A stretch of 64,000 bases of DNA, taken from positions 186,001 through 250,000 of the forward strand of contig NZ_JAUXSP010000021.1 of the NCBI RefSeq assembly GCF_030679875.1, written 5' to 3'. The position numbers and the translations under genes are program-made. Below the pieces are notes generated by a model, which saw only the letters and a list, made by a program, of their open reading frames with translations, had not been told where the DNA came from and searched no databases. This document shows positions 35,895 to 44,957 of this stretch, one piece after another; position 1 is the stretch's first letter, and every line of letters begins with the position of its first letter. This DNA is from Phenylobacterium sp. (GTDB lineage Bacteria > Pseudomonadota > Alphaproteobacteria > Caulobacterales > Caulobacteraceae).

Positions 35895-36508
35895 AGGGCG
35901 GTCTTTACCGAGTCACGGGCGCGCATGGCCTCAAGCCAGCGGTTTACATGGGTCAGTTCCTCGGGCGGGCGGAACTTGATCATGCGGGCGAAGTCGATGG
36001 AGGCGAAGGCGACGATGTCGGCGATGGTCAGCCGGTCAGTGGCGATCCACGCGCTCTCAGCCAGGCGGCGGTCGAAAAGTTTCAGCGCCCGGGTCCCACT
36101 CTCGGCATTGGCCTCGCCGATGGCCGGGTTCTGCTTCTCGAGCACGCCCAGCGCCGGATGGGTGTGGCGCACGGCCATCATCAGCGGCGTGGCGACCATC
36201 ATCTCGGCCCGCCGCGTCCACATCTCGATGATCGCCGTCTCCTTGGGATCACGCCCCATCAGGTTCGGCTCAGGATAGACGCTCTCGAGGTAGCGGCAGA
36301 TGGCCAGGGATTCGGTGATGCAGGTCCCGTCGTCCATCTCCAGCATCGGCACATTGGCCAGCCCCGCCTTGGCCAGATAATCGGGCTGCTTGTGGGCGCC
36401 TTCCAGCAGGCTGACCGGAACGATCTCGACGTCCTCGATGCCCTTTTCGATCATGAACAGGCGCACGCGGCGCGGATTGGGCGCGCGCTGGGTGTCGTAG
36501 ATCTTCAT
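35891..36508 (-). CDS. Glutathione S-transferase family protein
   Basis: A 205-residue GST. The N-terminal thioredoxin-like domain (KIYDTQRAPNPRRVRLFMIEKG, then NVPMLEMDDGTCITESLAICRYLE) is followed by a helical domain (DRRLAESAWIATDRLTIADIVAFASIDFARM). The catalytic residue could be Ser/Asn in the first loop rather than a classic Tyr. Cytoplasmic detoxification is the usual role. It is upstream of and coupled to the small exported protein. Confidence 0.92.
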   Translation of the reverse strand: MKIYDTQRAPNPRRVRLFMIEKGIEDVEIVPVSLLEGAHKQPDYLAKAGLANVPMLEMDDGTCITESLAICRYLESVYPEPNLMGRDPKETAIIEMWTRRAEMMVATPLMMAVRHTHPALGVLEKQNPAIGEANAESGTRALKLFDRRLAESAWIATDRLTIADIVAFASIDFARMIKFRPPEELTHVNRWLEAMRARDSVKTAL

Positions 36509-36568
36509 GCTTGTTCCTCCGACTTTAGCGCCAGAGGTGGCGCCGTGACGCCCGGGCGGTCAAGGCGC

Positions 36569-37846
36569 CTACAGGCCAAACAGCTCCCGAGGCATGGCTC
36601 CGACCACGGCGGCGGTCATGCAGGTGGCCAGGAAGCCGGCCAGCAGCGCCTTCCAGACCATGCCGATGATCTCGGCCCGCCGCTCGGGCATGAGCACGCC
36701 CATGCCGGTGACGGTGATCCCGACCGAACCGATATTGGCGAAGCCGCAGAGCGCATAGGTCATGATCATGCGGGTTCGCTCGCTCATGGCCTCGGCCGGT
36801 ACGCCGCCCAGCTGGATGAAGGCGATGAATTCGGTCAGCATCAGCTTGACGCCCAGGAGATAGCCCGCCTGGGGCGCCTCGGACCAGGGCACCCCGATCA
36901 GCCAGGCCAGCGGCGAAAAGACCACGCCCAGGACGCGCTCGATCGTCAGCGGCGCCCCCAGCACATCGGGAAAGATGGTGAGCAGTCCGTTGCCGATGGC
37001 GACGAAGGAGACGAAGACGATCAGGATGGCCGAGATGTTCAGGGCCACGGTCAGGCCGTCCATCGTGCCCTTTGAGATGGCGTCGATGGAGGAGTCGTAT
37101 TTCAGCAGCGAGCCATAGTCGGCGAAGTAGCCCCCCTGCCCCTTTTTCTCAGGCACCATGATCCGGGCCAGCAGCACGCCGGCCGGCGCCGAGACAATGG
37201 ACGCCACCAGTACATGGGCCGCCGCATTGGGCAGCACGTCGCGCAGGATGGTGGCGTAGGCGACCATAGTCGAGCCGGCCACGGTCGCCAGTCCCACCAC
37301 AATCATCAGGAACACTTCAGAGCGGGTCAGCTTGTCGAGATAGGCGCGGATGACGATCGGGCTCTCGATCATGCCGAGGAAGATGTTGACCGCTACGGCC
37401 AGGGCCGAGGCGCCGCCCAGGCCCATGGTCTTCTGGAAGATGAAGCCGAAGCCCTGAGTGATCCATTTGAGGACCTTCCAATGCCAAAGCAGGGCGGAAA
37501 GCGCCGAGATCACCAGGATCAGCGGCAGCACCTGGAAGGCGAAGACAAACAGGGCGCCCGGATCGGTGACCGGATAGGGCTGGGCCCCGCCGGCCATATA
37601 GCCGAACACGAACTGGGTTCCCTGGGCCGTCGCCGCCGCCAGACCATCGACCCCGGCGTTGATCGCCCGGACCACGGATCTGGCGCCCGGCAGCCCAAAC
37701 AGCCCCAGGACCAGCATCACCTGCACGGCCACGGCGCCCAGGGCCAGGCGCCAGGGGAAACGGGAACGATCCTCGGACAGGGCCCAGCAGACCACCAGGA
37801 TCAGGCCAAGGCCCAGCAGGCTCTGGGCGTTTTCCAGTCGGAACAT
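36569..37846 (-). CDS. Concentrative nucleoside transporter (NupC family)
   Basis: A 425-residue inner-membrane Na+ or H+-coupled nucleoside carrier. Start at ATG 37846 (MFRLENAQ) after GGGGAGG. Signatures: the gate and core regions (GLGGASALAVAVNIFLGMIESPIVIRAYL, TRSEVFLMIVVGLATVAGSTMVAYATIL, SIVSAPAGVLLARIMVPE) and LGVKLMLTEFIAFIQL. About 9-10 membrane segments. It is divergent from ohr with about 170 bases between. Confidence 0.94.
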   Translation of the reverse strand: MFRLENAQSLLGLGLILVVCWALSEDRSRFPWRLALGAVAVQVMLVLGLFGLPGARSVVRAINAGVDGLAAATAQGTQFVFGYMAGGAQPYPVTDPGALFVFAFQVLPLILVISALSALLWHWKVLKWITQGFGFIFQKTMGLGGASALAVAVNIFLGMIESPIVIRAYLDKLTRSEVFLMIVVGLATVAGSTMVAYATILRDVLPNAAAHVLVASIVSAPAGVLLARIMVPEKKGQGGYFADYGSLLKYDSSIDAISKGTMDGLTVALNISAILIVFVSFVAIGNGLLTIFPDVLGAPLTIERVLGVVFSPLAWLIGVPWSEAPQAGYLLGVKLMLTEFIAFIQLGGVPAEAMSERTRMIMTYALCGFANIGSVGITVTGMGVLMPERRAEIIGMVWKALLAGFLATCMTAAVVGAMPRELFGL

Positions 37847-37971
37847 CAAGCCTCCCCGAGCCTGGCGCCTGAGTCGTGGCACCGTCGCCATGTCCTTGAA
37901 GAGCAAGGCCTTGTCCGGCGCAAGGGAGGACACGCTGAAGAAAGCCAGGCGCCTCCCCTTGATGCATTTTG

Positions 37972-37989
37972 TATTGCACACAATATAAT
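37972..37989 (+). promoter_or_regulatory. OhrR operator overlapping the ohr -10 element
   Basis: TATTG-CACA-CAATA (37972-37985) is a perfect inverted repeat of the OhrR type (A/T-rich arms) and it overlaps a perfect TATAAT at 37984-37989. A TTGATG at 37959-37964 could be a -35 with a long 19-base spacer. It is a strikingly A/T-rich island in GC-rich DNA, 27 bases before the ohr start. Confidence 0.65.
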
Positions 37990-38015
37990 AGCTTCAAATA
38001 TGATTGGAGAGCCCC

Positions 38016-38435
38016 ATGTCCGCCCTGTATGAAACCTCCGCCCGCGCCGTCGGCGGCCGCGAAGGCCATGTCGAAACCGATGATGGCCTGCTGAAGCTGG
38101 ACCTGGCCCTGCCCAAGGCCCTCGGCGGCAAGGGTGATGGCGCAAACCCCGAGCAGCTCTTTGCGGCCGGCTATGCGGCCTGTTTTGAGAACGCCGTGCG
38201 TCATGTGGCCCGCCAGCAAAAGCTTGGCCTGACCGACGCCGCCGTGACGGCGACCGTACAGCTGCACCCCCGGGACGGCGGCGGCTTCGCCCTCGGCGTC
38301 GCTCTGGCCGTCGAGGTCGAGGGGCTGGACGAGGCGCAAGGGATCAAACTGGTGGAGACAGCCCACCAGGTTTGCCCCTATTCCAATGCGGTGCGCGGCA
38401 ATATCGACGTGCAGCTGACCACGACGGTGCGGTGA
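38016..38435 (+). CDS. ohr: Organic hydroperoxide resistance protein Ohr
   Basis: A 139-residue thiol peroxidase of the Ohr/OsmC family that reduces organic hydroperoxides. The two catalytic cysteines are in LFAAGYAACFENAV and ETAHQVCPYSNAVRGN. ATG at 38016 after GGAGAG; a TTG 12 bases upstream is less likely. The ohrR start lies within its stop (GTGA), so the pair forms an operon, with a candidate OhrR operator in the promoter. Confidence 0.96.
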   Translation: MSALYETSARAVGGREGHVETDDGLLKLDLALPKALGGKGDGANPEQLFAAGYAACFENAVRHVARQQKLGLTDAAVTATVQLHPRDGGGFALGVALAVEVEGLDEAQGIKLVETAHQVCPYSNAVRGNIDVQLTTTVR

Positions 38436-38923
38436 CGAACAACCAGACCCGATCCGATCAGGGCGCGAGCGGCGAAGGGGTCGATCCCCTTCGCCTGGAT
38501 CTGCAGCTCTGCTTCGCCCTCTATGGCGCCAGCAACCGGGTGACCCGCCTGTACCGGCCCCTGCTGGCGCCGCTGGGCCTCACCTATCCGCAGTATCTGG
38601 TCATGCTGGTCCTTTGGGAGCGGGCGCCGCGCAGCGTGGGCGACCTGGGTCAGGCGCTCGACCTGGACTCCGGCACGCTCACTCCCCTGCTCAAGCGCAT
38701 GGAGACCCAGGGGCTGGTGGGCCGCGCCCGCGATCCCCGGGACGAGCGTCGGGTGATCGTTTCCCTCACAGAAAAGGGGGCCGCCCTGCGGGGGCCGGCC
38801 GGCGCCGTGCCCGGACAGCTGGTCTGCCGACTGGGGGGAGATCTGGGCGATCTGGCCGCCTTGCGGACGGCCCTGCAGGCGCTGAATCGGCGCCTCGACG
38901 CCGCGGACGGGGCCCTGCCCTAG
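38432..38923 (+). CDS. ohrR: MarR-family peroxide sensor OhrR
   Basis: A 163-residue winged-helix repressor that responds to organic hydroperoxides. The peroxidatic Cys is in LQLCFALYGAS near residue 27, the position of the sensing Cys in OhrR. A second Cys near the C-terminus (QLVCRLG) fits the two-Cys OhrR type that forms an intersubunit disulfide. HTH and wing: SVGDLGQALDLDSGTLTPLLKRMETQGLV, RDPRDERRVIVSLTEKG. Start GTG at 38432 overlaps the ohr stop. Confidence 0.94.
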   Translation: MTNNQTRSDQGASGEGVDPLRLDLQLCFALYGASNRVTRLYRPLLAPLGLTYPQYLVMLVLWERAPRSVGDLGQALDLDSGTLTPLLKRMETQGLVGRARDPRDERRVIVSLTEKGAALRGPAGAVPGQLVCRLGGDLGDLAALRTALQALNRRLDAADGALP

Positions 38924-38937
38924 GGCGGAGCCGCCCT
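38922..38937 (+). terminator. Hairpin at the end of ohrR
   Basis: AGGGCGG-AG-CCGCCCT, a perfect 7-base inverted repeat that overlaps the ohrR stop. There is no U-run, so a role as an intrinsic terminator is uncertain. Confidence 0.3.
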
Positions 38938-39067
38938 GCACGTCTGAACGGCGCCGGACGATGATCGATCCTCAGTCTGGGCGACCTTTAACTCACTGAC
39001 AGATTTTGCCACTAGGATGCCACGACGTCGGGTCAAGCTGGATCCGAACGCCGACAGGAAACCACTG

Positions 39068-39724
39068 ATGGACGCCATGCTCGAAACCGTCGCGGAGTTT
39101 ATCCGCGTCAATCATGGCTGGGCGGGCCTCGTCCTGGGCCTTTTCATCATGCTTGAGTCCCTGGTCATTGTGGGGGCGCTCATTCCGGCCACGCCCCTGC
39201 TGGTGCTCACGGGGGGCCTGCTGGCCACGGGCGTGCTGGATCCCGTTTCGGTGCTGATCGGCTGCATCACCGGCGCCATTGTCGGGGACGCCATTTCCTT
39301 CTTCATCGGCCGCAAGCTTGGCATGCGGGTGCTGCGGCACCGCTGGCTGAAGCGCTACCGTCGCCAGTTCGCCCTGACGCGGCTCTATTGCCGACGTTAT
39401 GGGGTGATTTCGATCTATGCCGGCCGCTTCATCGGCCCGATGCGCGCCTTCGTGCCCGCCGTGGTGGGCATGCTGCGGATGCCGGTCCGGGACTTCCAGA
39501 TCGCCAATGTGATCTCGGCGGTCATCTGGGTCTTCGCCGCCCTGGCGCCGGGCTACCTCACCGCCAAGGGCCTGGAGCAACTGGATGTCTTCGACCAGTT
39601 TGATCCCCTGACGCTCGGGGTCATCGCCCTGGTGATCGCCGGCGGCGTGGGCACCATCGGCTGGCGGCTGCTGCGCAAGCGGGCCAAGCGCCGGGCGCCG
39701 ATCCTGGACGTGCCCGGCCTCTGA
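39068..39724 (+). CDS. DedA family membrane protein
   Basis: A roughly 218-residue integral membrane protein of the DedA/SNARE-associated family, proposed to be a lipid transporter or scramblase. Signatures: LESLVIVGALIPATPLLVLTGGL, GAIVGDAISFFIGRKLG and the conserved GRFIGPMRAFVPAVVGMLRM. About five membrane segments and a basic tail. I prefer the ATG at 39068 (AGGAAA upstream) to one at 39017. Stand-alone gene. Confidence 0.9.
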   Translation: MDAMLETVAEFIRVNHGWAGLVLGLFIMLESLVIVGALIPATPLLVLTGGLLATGVLDPVSVLIGCITGAIVGDAISFFIGRKLGMRVLRHRWLKRYRRQFALTRLYCRRYGVISIYAGRFIGPMRAFVPAVVGMLRMPVRDFQIANVISAVIWVFAALAPGYLTAKGLEQLDVFDQFDPLTLGVIALVIAGGVGTIGWRLLRKRAKRRAPILDVPGL

Positions 39725-39773
39725 GGCTGGAGACCCGCGGGCGAGGCCAGGGCCCCACCCGCAGGATCAGGCC

Positions 39774-41846
39774 TTAGCGGCCCATCAGCTCGTCGAGCAG
39801 GCCGGTCAGGCCATAGACCTTCTCCAGCGCCTCAGTGGCCGCCGATGAGGCCGCCACGACCGTGCGGTTGAGCGTTCCGTCATAGCCATAGTCGCCACCG
39901 AGGGAATGGATGTTGCCGTCAAAGGCCGCGCCCAGAACCTCACCTTTGGCGTTGACCACCGGCGAGCCGGAATTGCCGCCGATGATGTCGTTGGTGGTGA
40001 CGAAGTTGTAGACCGTGTCCGGGTTCAGCTTGTCCTGCGCGGCGATCCAACGGGGCGCCAGGGCGTAGGGTTCGGCGCCGGTGGCCCGCTGATAGAGGCC
40101 CGAAAACGTCGTGGTGGCCGGGATGGTGACGCCCCGGTGGGCCCAGCCCTGAACCTGGCCATAGGACAGGCGCAGGGTGAAGGTGGCGTCGGGATAGACC
40201 GCGTCGCCGTAGGCCGCAAAGCGGGCGGCGGCGACCCGCTCGGCCGCCCGGGCGGTCGGCGCCTCCACATCGGTCTCCCAGGCCTCGCGGACCTCACGGG
40301 CCATGGGGTCCATGCGCAGGACGAGCTGGATCATCGGATCGTTCGAGGCCTGGACGGCGGCGAGACCGCCTTCCCACAGGGTCTTGCGAACCGCCGGGTC
40401 GTCGAGGCGCGAGGTGGCCAGGGCCTGGGCCAGCCCCTCGGGGCTTTGCTTGCCGAGCAACTGCTGGACGCCGGGGTGGTCGGTGGTCAGATATTCCCGG
40501 GTCTTGGACAACCAGAAGCGCAGGTAGAGCGCCTCCAGGCTCTTATCCACAGGCCGCTCATCGAGCAGGCGCTTCTCCACCAGGGGGAGCCGCGCCTCGG
40601 AGAATTCAGGCAGGCGCTCGGTGTTGGGCTTGGTGCGTTCCTGCGCCGCCCGCACCAGGGTCCGGGCGTAGCCGAACAGGTCCGAGGCGCCGCCGGCGGC
40701 GGCCTCGATCTGGCGATAGGGCAGATAGTGCTCGGCATAGGCGGCCTGGGCGGCCTCGATCTCGCTCCACGGATCGCCGATCTCACGGGCCAGGGCCGGG
40801 TCGGCGGCGACCTTGGCCTTCAGCTCCGCCTCGGCCGCCCGCTTGGCGTCCATGAAGGCCGGATCGTTCAGGGCGAACTGGCGGCCAAAGAAGACCTTGA
40901 AGCTGTTTTCGACCCCGAACAGCGGGTCGGTGGCGACGCGCTTGTTCTCAGGGCTGGCCTCGGAAAACGCGATCAGCCGACCGCGCAGTTCCGAGCGCTG
41001 CAGCTGGCCCACGGGGATGGCCAGATCCCGCTGAGTCTCCAGCTGGGCCACGGTCAGAAGCCGGCCGGTCGAGCCGGGATTGCCGGAGACGAAGGTCGCC
41101 TCACCCTCTTCCGGCGCCCGGGCGACCCAGGTCAGGTGCTGGGGCGTCTCGACCACCTTGTCGTCCTCGTAGAGGCGCAGGAAGGCCACATCGAGGTTGA
41201 AGCGGGGGAAGTTGAAATTGTCCGGATCGCCGCCGAAGAAGGCCGTGGCGATCTCCGGCGCGAAGACCAGGCGCACATCGGCGTAGCGGCGGTACTTGTA
41301 GAGCTTGAACTGGCCACCGCGATACAGGCTGACCACCTGACAGCGGTAGCGATCATCGCCAGCGCAGGTCTCCTGCTCCAACTTGGCCACCGCGGCGTCG
41401 CGGGCGCGGTTGAAGGCCTGGCCGGACAGTCCGGCGCCCGCGGCGCGGATGGTGTCAGTGACGTCGGTGATTTCGGCGAGGATCTCGGCCTGTTGCCCAG
41501 GGCACTTGCGTTCCTGCTCCCGGGCGCTGGTCAGGAAGCCATCCTGCACATAGTCGGTCTCCGCGCTCGACAGGTCCTGGACGCAGTCGACGACACAGTG
41601 ATGATTGGTCAGCACCAGACCCTGGCCCGAGACCACCGAGGCTGAACATCCATTGGTCAGGCGCACCGAGGCGGCGCGAACCTTGTCCAGCCAGGGCTGA
41701 TCGATCGTCACCCCATAGGCGGCCTCGACCTTGGCGGCGGGAAAGTTGTCGAAGGTCCACATGCCTTCGTCGGCCTGGGCGGCGCCGGCCGAAAGGCCGA
41801 ACAGAAAAACGCCTGTGGCGGAGGCGGCGAGCAGGGCTGATTTCAT
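39774..41846 (-). CDS. S46 family dipeptidyl-peptidase (DPP7-like)
   Basis: A 690-residue exported serine exopeptidase that releases dipeptides from peptide N-termini. A Sec signal ends after about residue 25. Catalytic residues: His83 in LVLTNHHC, Ser626 in DIIGGNSGSPV, and an Asp probably in RFNLDVAF. Eighteen residues after the Ser the sequence reads AFDGN (Gly644); DPP11 has Arg at that site for acidic substrates, so a DPP7-like hydrophobic preference is expected. Bacteria using these enzymes live on peptides. Divergent from the exporter operon. Confidence 0.93.
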   Translation of the reverse strand: MKSALLAASATGVFLFGLSAGAAQADEGMWTFDNFPAAKVEAAYGVTIDQPWLDKVRAASVRLTNGCSASVVSGQGLVLTNHHCVVDCVQDLSSAETDYVQDGFLTSAREQERKCPGQQAEILAEITDVTDTIRAAGAGLSGQAFNRARDAAVAKLEQETCAGDDRYRCQVVSLYRGGQFKLYKYRRYADVRLVFAPEIATAFFGGDPDNFNFPRFNLDVAFLRLYEDDKVVETPQHLTWVARAPEEGEATFVSGNPGSTGRLLTVAQLETQRDLAIPVGQLQRSELRGRLIAFSEASPENKRVATDPLFGVENSFKVFFGRQFALNDPAFMDAKRAAEAELKAKVAADPALAREIGDPWSEIEAAQAAYAEHYLPYRQIEAAAGGASDLFGYARTLVRAAQERTKPNTERLPEFSEARLPLVEKRLLDERPVDKSLEALYLRFWLSKTREYLTTDHPGVQQLLGKQSPEGLAQALATSRLDDPAVRKTLWEGGLAAVQASNDPMIQLVLRMDPMAREVREAWETDVEAPTARAAERVAAARFAAYGDAVYPDATFTLRLSYGQVQGWAHRGVTIPATTTFSGLYQRATGAEPYALAPRWIAAQDKLNPDTVYNFVTTNDIIGGNSGSPVVNAKGEVLGAAFDGNIHSLGGDYGYDGTLNRTVVAASSAATEALEKVYGLTGLLDELMGR

Positions 41847-41872
41847 CGATCAACACTCATGAAAATGGGGCC

Positions 41873-41890
41873 TGGGCCCTAAGGGGCCCA
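41873..41890. promoter_or_regulatory. Hairpin in the leader of the S46 peptidase gene
   Basis: TGGGCCC-TAAG-GGGCCCA, perfect 7-base arms, 27 bases upstream of the peptidase start codon. It might act on RNA stability or translation of the peptidase message, or be chance in GC-rich DNA. Confidence 0.25.
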
Positions 41891-42008
41891 CCTGTCACCG
41901 AGGTAACAGGCAGCGCGGCGGCTGGCTACGACGAGGCCCTCGCCTTACCTCGAATTAACTTGGGTTGCAGCCCCGCTCCGGCCACTTCTGGCGGCAGGAG
42001 GACCGGGG

Positions 42009-43151
42009 ATGTCACTGGCTTTGGCCACATTGATCTACGAATGGCGCCGCTATCTGGCCGCGGTGATCGCGCTGGCCTTTTCGGGCCTGCTGATCCTGGC
42101 CCAGGTCGGCATGTTCACCGGCATCGTGCAGGCCGCCACCGCCACCATCGACCGTTCGCGCGCTGAGCTGATGGTGCTGCCCGCCAAGTCCGAAAGCCTG
42201 ATCAATTCCGGCTCCAACGGCCTGCCGCGTCGCCTGGCGCCAGAGATGTACCTGCATCCCGAGGTGGTCCAGGTCGCGAGCCTGGACGGCTCTGGCGGCC
42301 GCTGGATGAACACCCCGGAGGACGGAGAAAAGCAGGTCACCCAGTGGATTCAGCTCGACATTGTCGATCCAATCCCGGGCGCGGTCACCCTGCCGGTGGA
42401 CTATCCCGAGGACGTGCGCATCGCCCTGCTGGAGCCCTTCGCCGCGGTGATCGACCGCAGCACCCAGGCTCGGCTCGGCGTCACCCTGAACGATAAGGCG
42501 ACGATCAACGGCAAGACCGTCACTGTCCGCGCCTTCCTCGATGGCTATCCCTCGATCAACCAGCCTGCGGTGGTCGTGTCCCGCGACACCCTGCGGCTGC
42601 TGGGCATGGCTGATGACGGCGAGAAGGTCGGACCCTTGATGGTCCAGATCAAGGACCCGGCCCGGGCCGTCCAGGTCCGCGACGACCTCAACGCCGTGGC
42701 CGAGGGACGCTACCGGGCCTGGACGCGCCAGGAGCTGGCCCAGGCCAATGAGGGCGCCCTGATGAAGGAGCAGATCATCGGCATCATGCTGGGGTTCTCG
42801 GTCTTCCTCGGCTTCCTGATCGGCGTCGGCATCACGTCTCAGACCCTGCGCGGGGCGATCATGGCCAACATCAAGGAGTTCGCCAGCCTGCGGGCGCTGG
42901 GCGTCTCCATGGGCGCCCTGCGGCTGATTGTGCTGGAGCTGTCCTTCTGGGTCGGCCTGGTGGGTCTCGCGGCCACGGCGATCTTCACCTTCCTGGTCTC
43001 GCTCCTGGCCAAAAGCGTGGGCCTCCCCATGGGCTTTCCCCTGGGCTGGGTGATCGGCGTGGCCATCCTGCTTCTCGTCATCTCGCTGGCCTCGGGGCTG
43101 ATGTCCCTGGGCGTCCTGAAGAAGAGCCAACCGGCGGATCTGCTGCGATGA
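42009..43151 (+). CDS. ABC transporter permease (DevC type)
   Basis: A 380-residue permease of the FtsX/MacB-like fold. Membrane segment near the N-terminus (about residues 17-42), a large periplasmic domain (about 45-250), then three C-terminal membrane segments. The pattern SLALATLIYEWRRYLAAVIALAF and LMVLPAKSESLINSGSNGLPRR resemble DevC of the cyanobacterial DevBCA exporter. First gene of permease-ATPase-adaptor; its stop overlaps the ATPase start (ATGA). Confidence 0.87.
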   Translation: MSLALATLIYEWRRYLAAVIALAFSGLLILAQVGMFTGIVQAATATIDRSRAELMVLPAKSESLINSGSNGLPRRLAPEMYLHPEVVQVASLDGSGGRWMNTPEDGEKQVTQWIQLDIVDPIPGAVTLPVDYPEDVRIALLEPFAAVIDRSTQARLGVTLNDKATINGKTVTVRAFLDGYPSINQPAVVVSRDTLRLLGMADDGEKVGPLMVQIKDPARAVQVRDDLNAVAEGRYRAWTRQELAQANEGALMKEQIIGIMLGFSVFLGFLIGVGITSQTLRGAIMANIKEFASLRALGVSMGALRLIVLELSFWVGLVGLAATAIFTFLVSLLAKSVGLPMGFPLGWVIGVAILLLVISLASGLMSLGVLKKSQPADLLR

Positions 43152-43897
43152 CCTATGCCCCACACCGCGACGACGCCATCCGGGCCACCGGCCTGTCCAA
43201 GCGCTTCAAGACCGGCCGGACCTATATCGAGGTGCTGAAGTCAGTGGACTTCGACGCACGCCACGGGGACCTGACCATGGTCATGGGGCCGTCCGGCTCG
43301 GGCAAGTCGACCCTGGTGGCCTGCCTGTCTGGCCTACTGCGTCCGGACGAGGGTCAGGTCCAGGCTCTGGACCAGGATCTCTGGGACCTGCGCGCCGGAC
43401 GGATCGACAAATTCCGGCTGGATCACTGCGGCTTCATCTTCCAGGGCTTCAACCTGTTCTCGGCCCTCACCGCCCTGGAACAGGTGACAACCGTGCTGAA
43501 GCATACGGGCCTGTCCAAGCGCGAGGCCCGGGACCGGGCGACGGTCTCCCTGGAGGAGGTGGGCCTGGGCCACCGGCTCAATCAGCGGCCCTCGGAACTC
43601 TCGGGCGGCGAGAAGCAGCGGGTGGCCATTGCGCGCGCGCTGGCCAAGGCCCCGCGCCTGTTGTTCGCCGATGAACCCACCTCGGCCCTCGACGGCGAGA
43701 ACGGCCAGATCGTCATCAAGCTCCTGCAGCGGGCGGCCAAGGATCACGGGGCCGCTGTGATCTGCGTCACCCACGACCCGCGGCTGGAAGCCTATGCCGA
43801 CCGCATCATCCATATCGAGGACGGCGCCATTCTCGACGACCGGCGCGTCACCTCCGGCGCGCAGACCGCGCCCCATTCCCATCTGATCGAGGCCTGA
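43148..43897 (+). CDS. ABC transporter ATP-binding protein (DevA type)
   Basis: A 249-residue ATPase that energises the exporter. Walker A is GPSGSGKST, the signature is LSGGEKQRVAIARALA, Walker B is LLFADEPTSALDGEN and the switch His is in VICVTHDPR. LolD/MacB-like architecture. Overlaps the permease stop by four bases and is followed 3 bases later by the adaptor gene, so it is an operon of three proteins that together form an export complex. Confidence 0.95.
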   Translation: MTYAPHRDDAIRATGLSKRFKTGRTYIEVLKSVDFDARHGDLTMVMGPSGSGKSTLVACLSGLLRPDEGQVQALDQDLWDLRAGRIDKFRLDHCGFIFQGFNLFSALTALEQVTTVLKHTGLSKREARDRATVSLEEVGLGHRLNQRPSELSGGEKQRVAIARALAKAPRLLFADEPTSALDGENGQIVIKLLQRAAKDHGAAVICVTHDPRLEAYADRIIHIEDGAILDDRRVTSGAQTAPHSHLIEA

Positions 43898-43900
43898 CAC

Positions 43901-44875
43901 ATGCCCGCCCTGCTGCGCCGCCCCATCTTCTGGATCGTCATCGCCGGCCTTATCCTGCTGGTCGGCGGCGGTCTATTCCTCAACAGCCAGGCCCAGGCCC
44001 GCAAGGCCGAGGCGGCCAAGACCGCCGAAGCGGCCGCCCCGGTCAGCCCCTATGTGGCCATCGCCAATGGCAAGGCCGACGTCGAAGGCGGCCTGATCCA
44101 GGTGGCCGCCCGCAGCGCCGGCATTGTCCGCGAGGTCCTGGTGCAGGAGGGCGACAGCGTCAGTGAGGGCCAGATCCTGGCGCGCCTGGAGGACGATGAG
44201 CCGCGCCTGTCGGCGGCCCGGGCCCGGGCCGAGGTCGAGCAGGCCCGCGCCCAGATCGCCCTGACTCAGGTGGAGATCTCCACCGCCAGCCGGGAGTTCG
44301 ACCGCCTCGACACCCTGTCAGCCTCCAACTTCGTCGCCGGGCAGCGCCTGGACCAGGCCCGGGACGGCATCCGCCAGGCCGAGGCCCGCCTGCGCGCCCA
44401 GCGGGCCGCCGTCGCCACGGCTGAGGCGCGCCTGGCCGAGGCCGGCTACAATCTCGAGCTCACCATGATCCGGGCCCCGGCCGACGGGGTGATCGTCCGC
44501 CGCTACGCCAATCCGGGCTCGGGCGCCTCAACCCTCAACGTCTCCAACATGTTCGACCTGGAGCCGGCCGGCCAGCGGATCGTCCGGGCCGAGATCGCCG
44601 AGGGCGCCCTGCCGCATGTGAGCCTTGGCCAGACTGTCGAGATCGCCTCGGAGGCTGACCCGACCAAGACCTTCAAGGGCCAGGTCCTGCGCCGCGCCGC
44701 CGTGTTCGGCGCCCGCAAGCTGGTCTCCGACGACCCCACAGAGCGCGCCGACGAGCGGGTGGTCGAGGTGGTGGTCAGCGCCGATGGGGCGCCCTTCCTG
44801 GTCGGCCAGAGGGTGCTGGTGAAGTTCCTGAGGCCCGCCCAGAGCGCCGCGGCGAGCGCAGTTCCCGCCTCGTAG
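43901..44875 (+). CDS. HlyD/DevB-type membrane fusion adaptor
   Basis: A 324-residue periplasmic adaptor. One N-terminal membrane segment (about residues 8-28), a barrel-sandwich half (VRSAGIVREVLVQEGDSVSEGQILARLED-like lipoyl half), an alpha-helical hairpin (about 100-175, rich in Ala/Arg/Glu) and the second half (YNLELTMIRAPADGVIVRRYANPGSGAS), then a beta-barrel domain. Completes the DevC-DevA-DevB-like set. An outer-membrane TolC-like partner is not in the window. Confidence 0.93.
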   Translation: MPALLRRPIFWIVIAGLILLVGGGLFLNSQAQARKAEAAKTAEAAAPVSPYVAIANGKADVEGGLIQVAARSAGIVREVLVQEGDSVSEGQILARLEDDEPRLSAARARAEVEQARAQIALTQVEISTASREFDRLDTLSASNFVAGQRLDQARDGIRQAEARLRAQRAAVATAEARLAEAGYNLELTMIRAPADGVIVRRYANPGSGASTLNVSNMFDLEPAGQRIVRAEIAEGALPHVSLGQTVEIASEADPTKTFKGQVLRRAAVFGARKLVSDDPTERADERVVEVVVSADGAPFLVGQRVLVKFLRPAQSAAASAVPAS

Positions 44876-44957
44876 TTCGCGCACCAGCGCCTTGACGGAG
44901 AAGGGGTCAGCCGCGCACAACCGCGCCAATTCCTTCACCTGACTTCGGGAGACTTCC

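Noticed and set aside
39906..41645. Open frame of 579 codons on the plus strand across the S46 peptidase gene
   Set aside because: Antisense to a gene with intact catalytic motifs; composition is that of a shadow frame.
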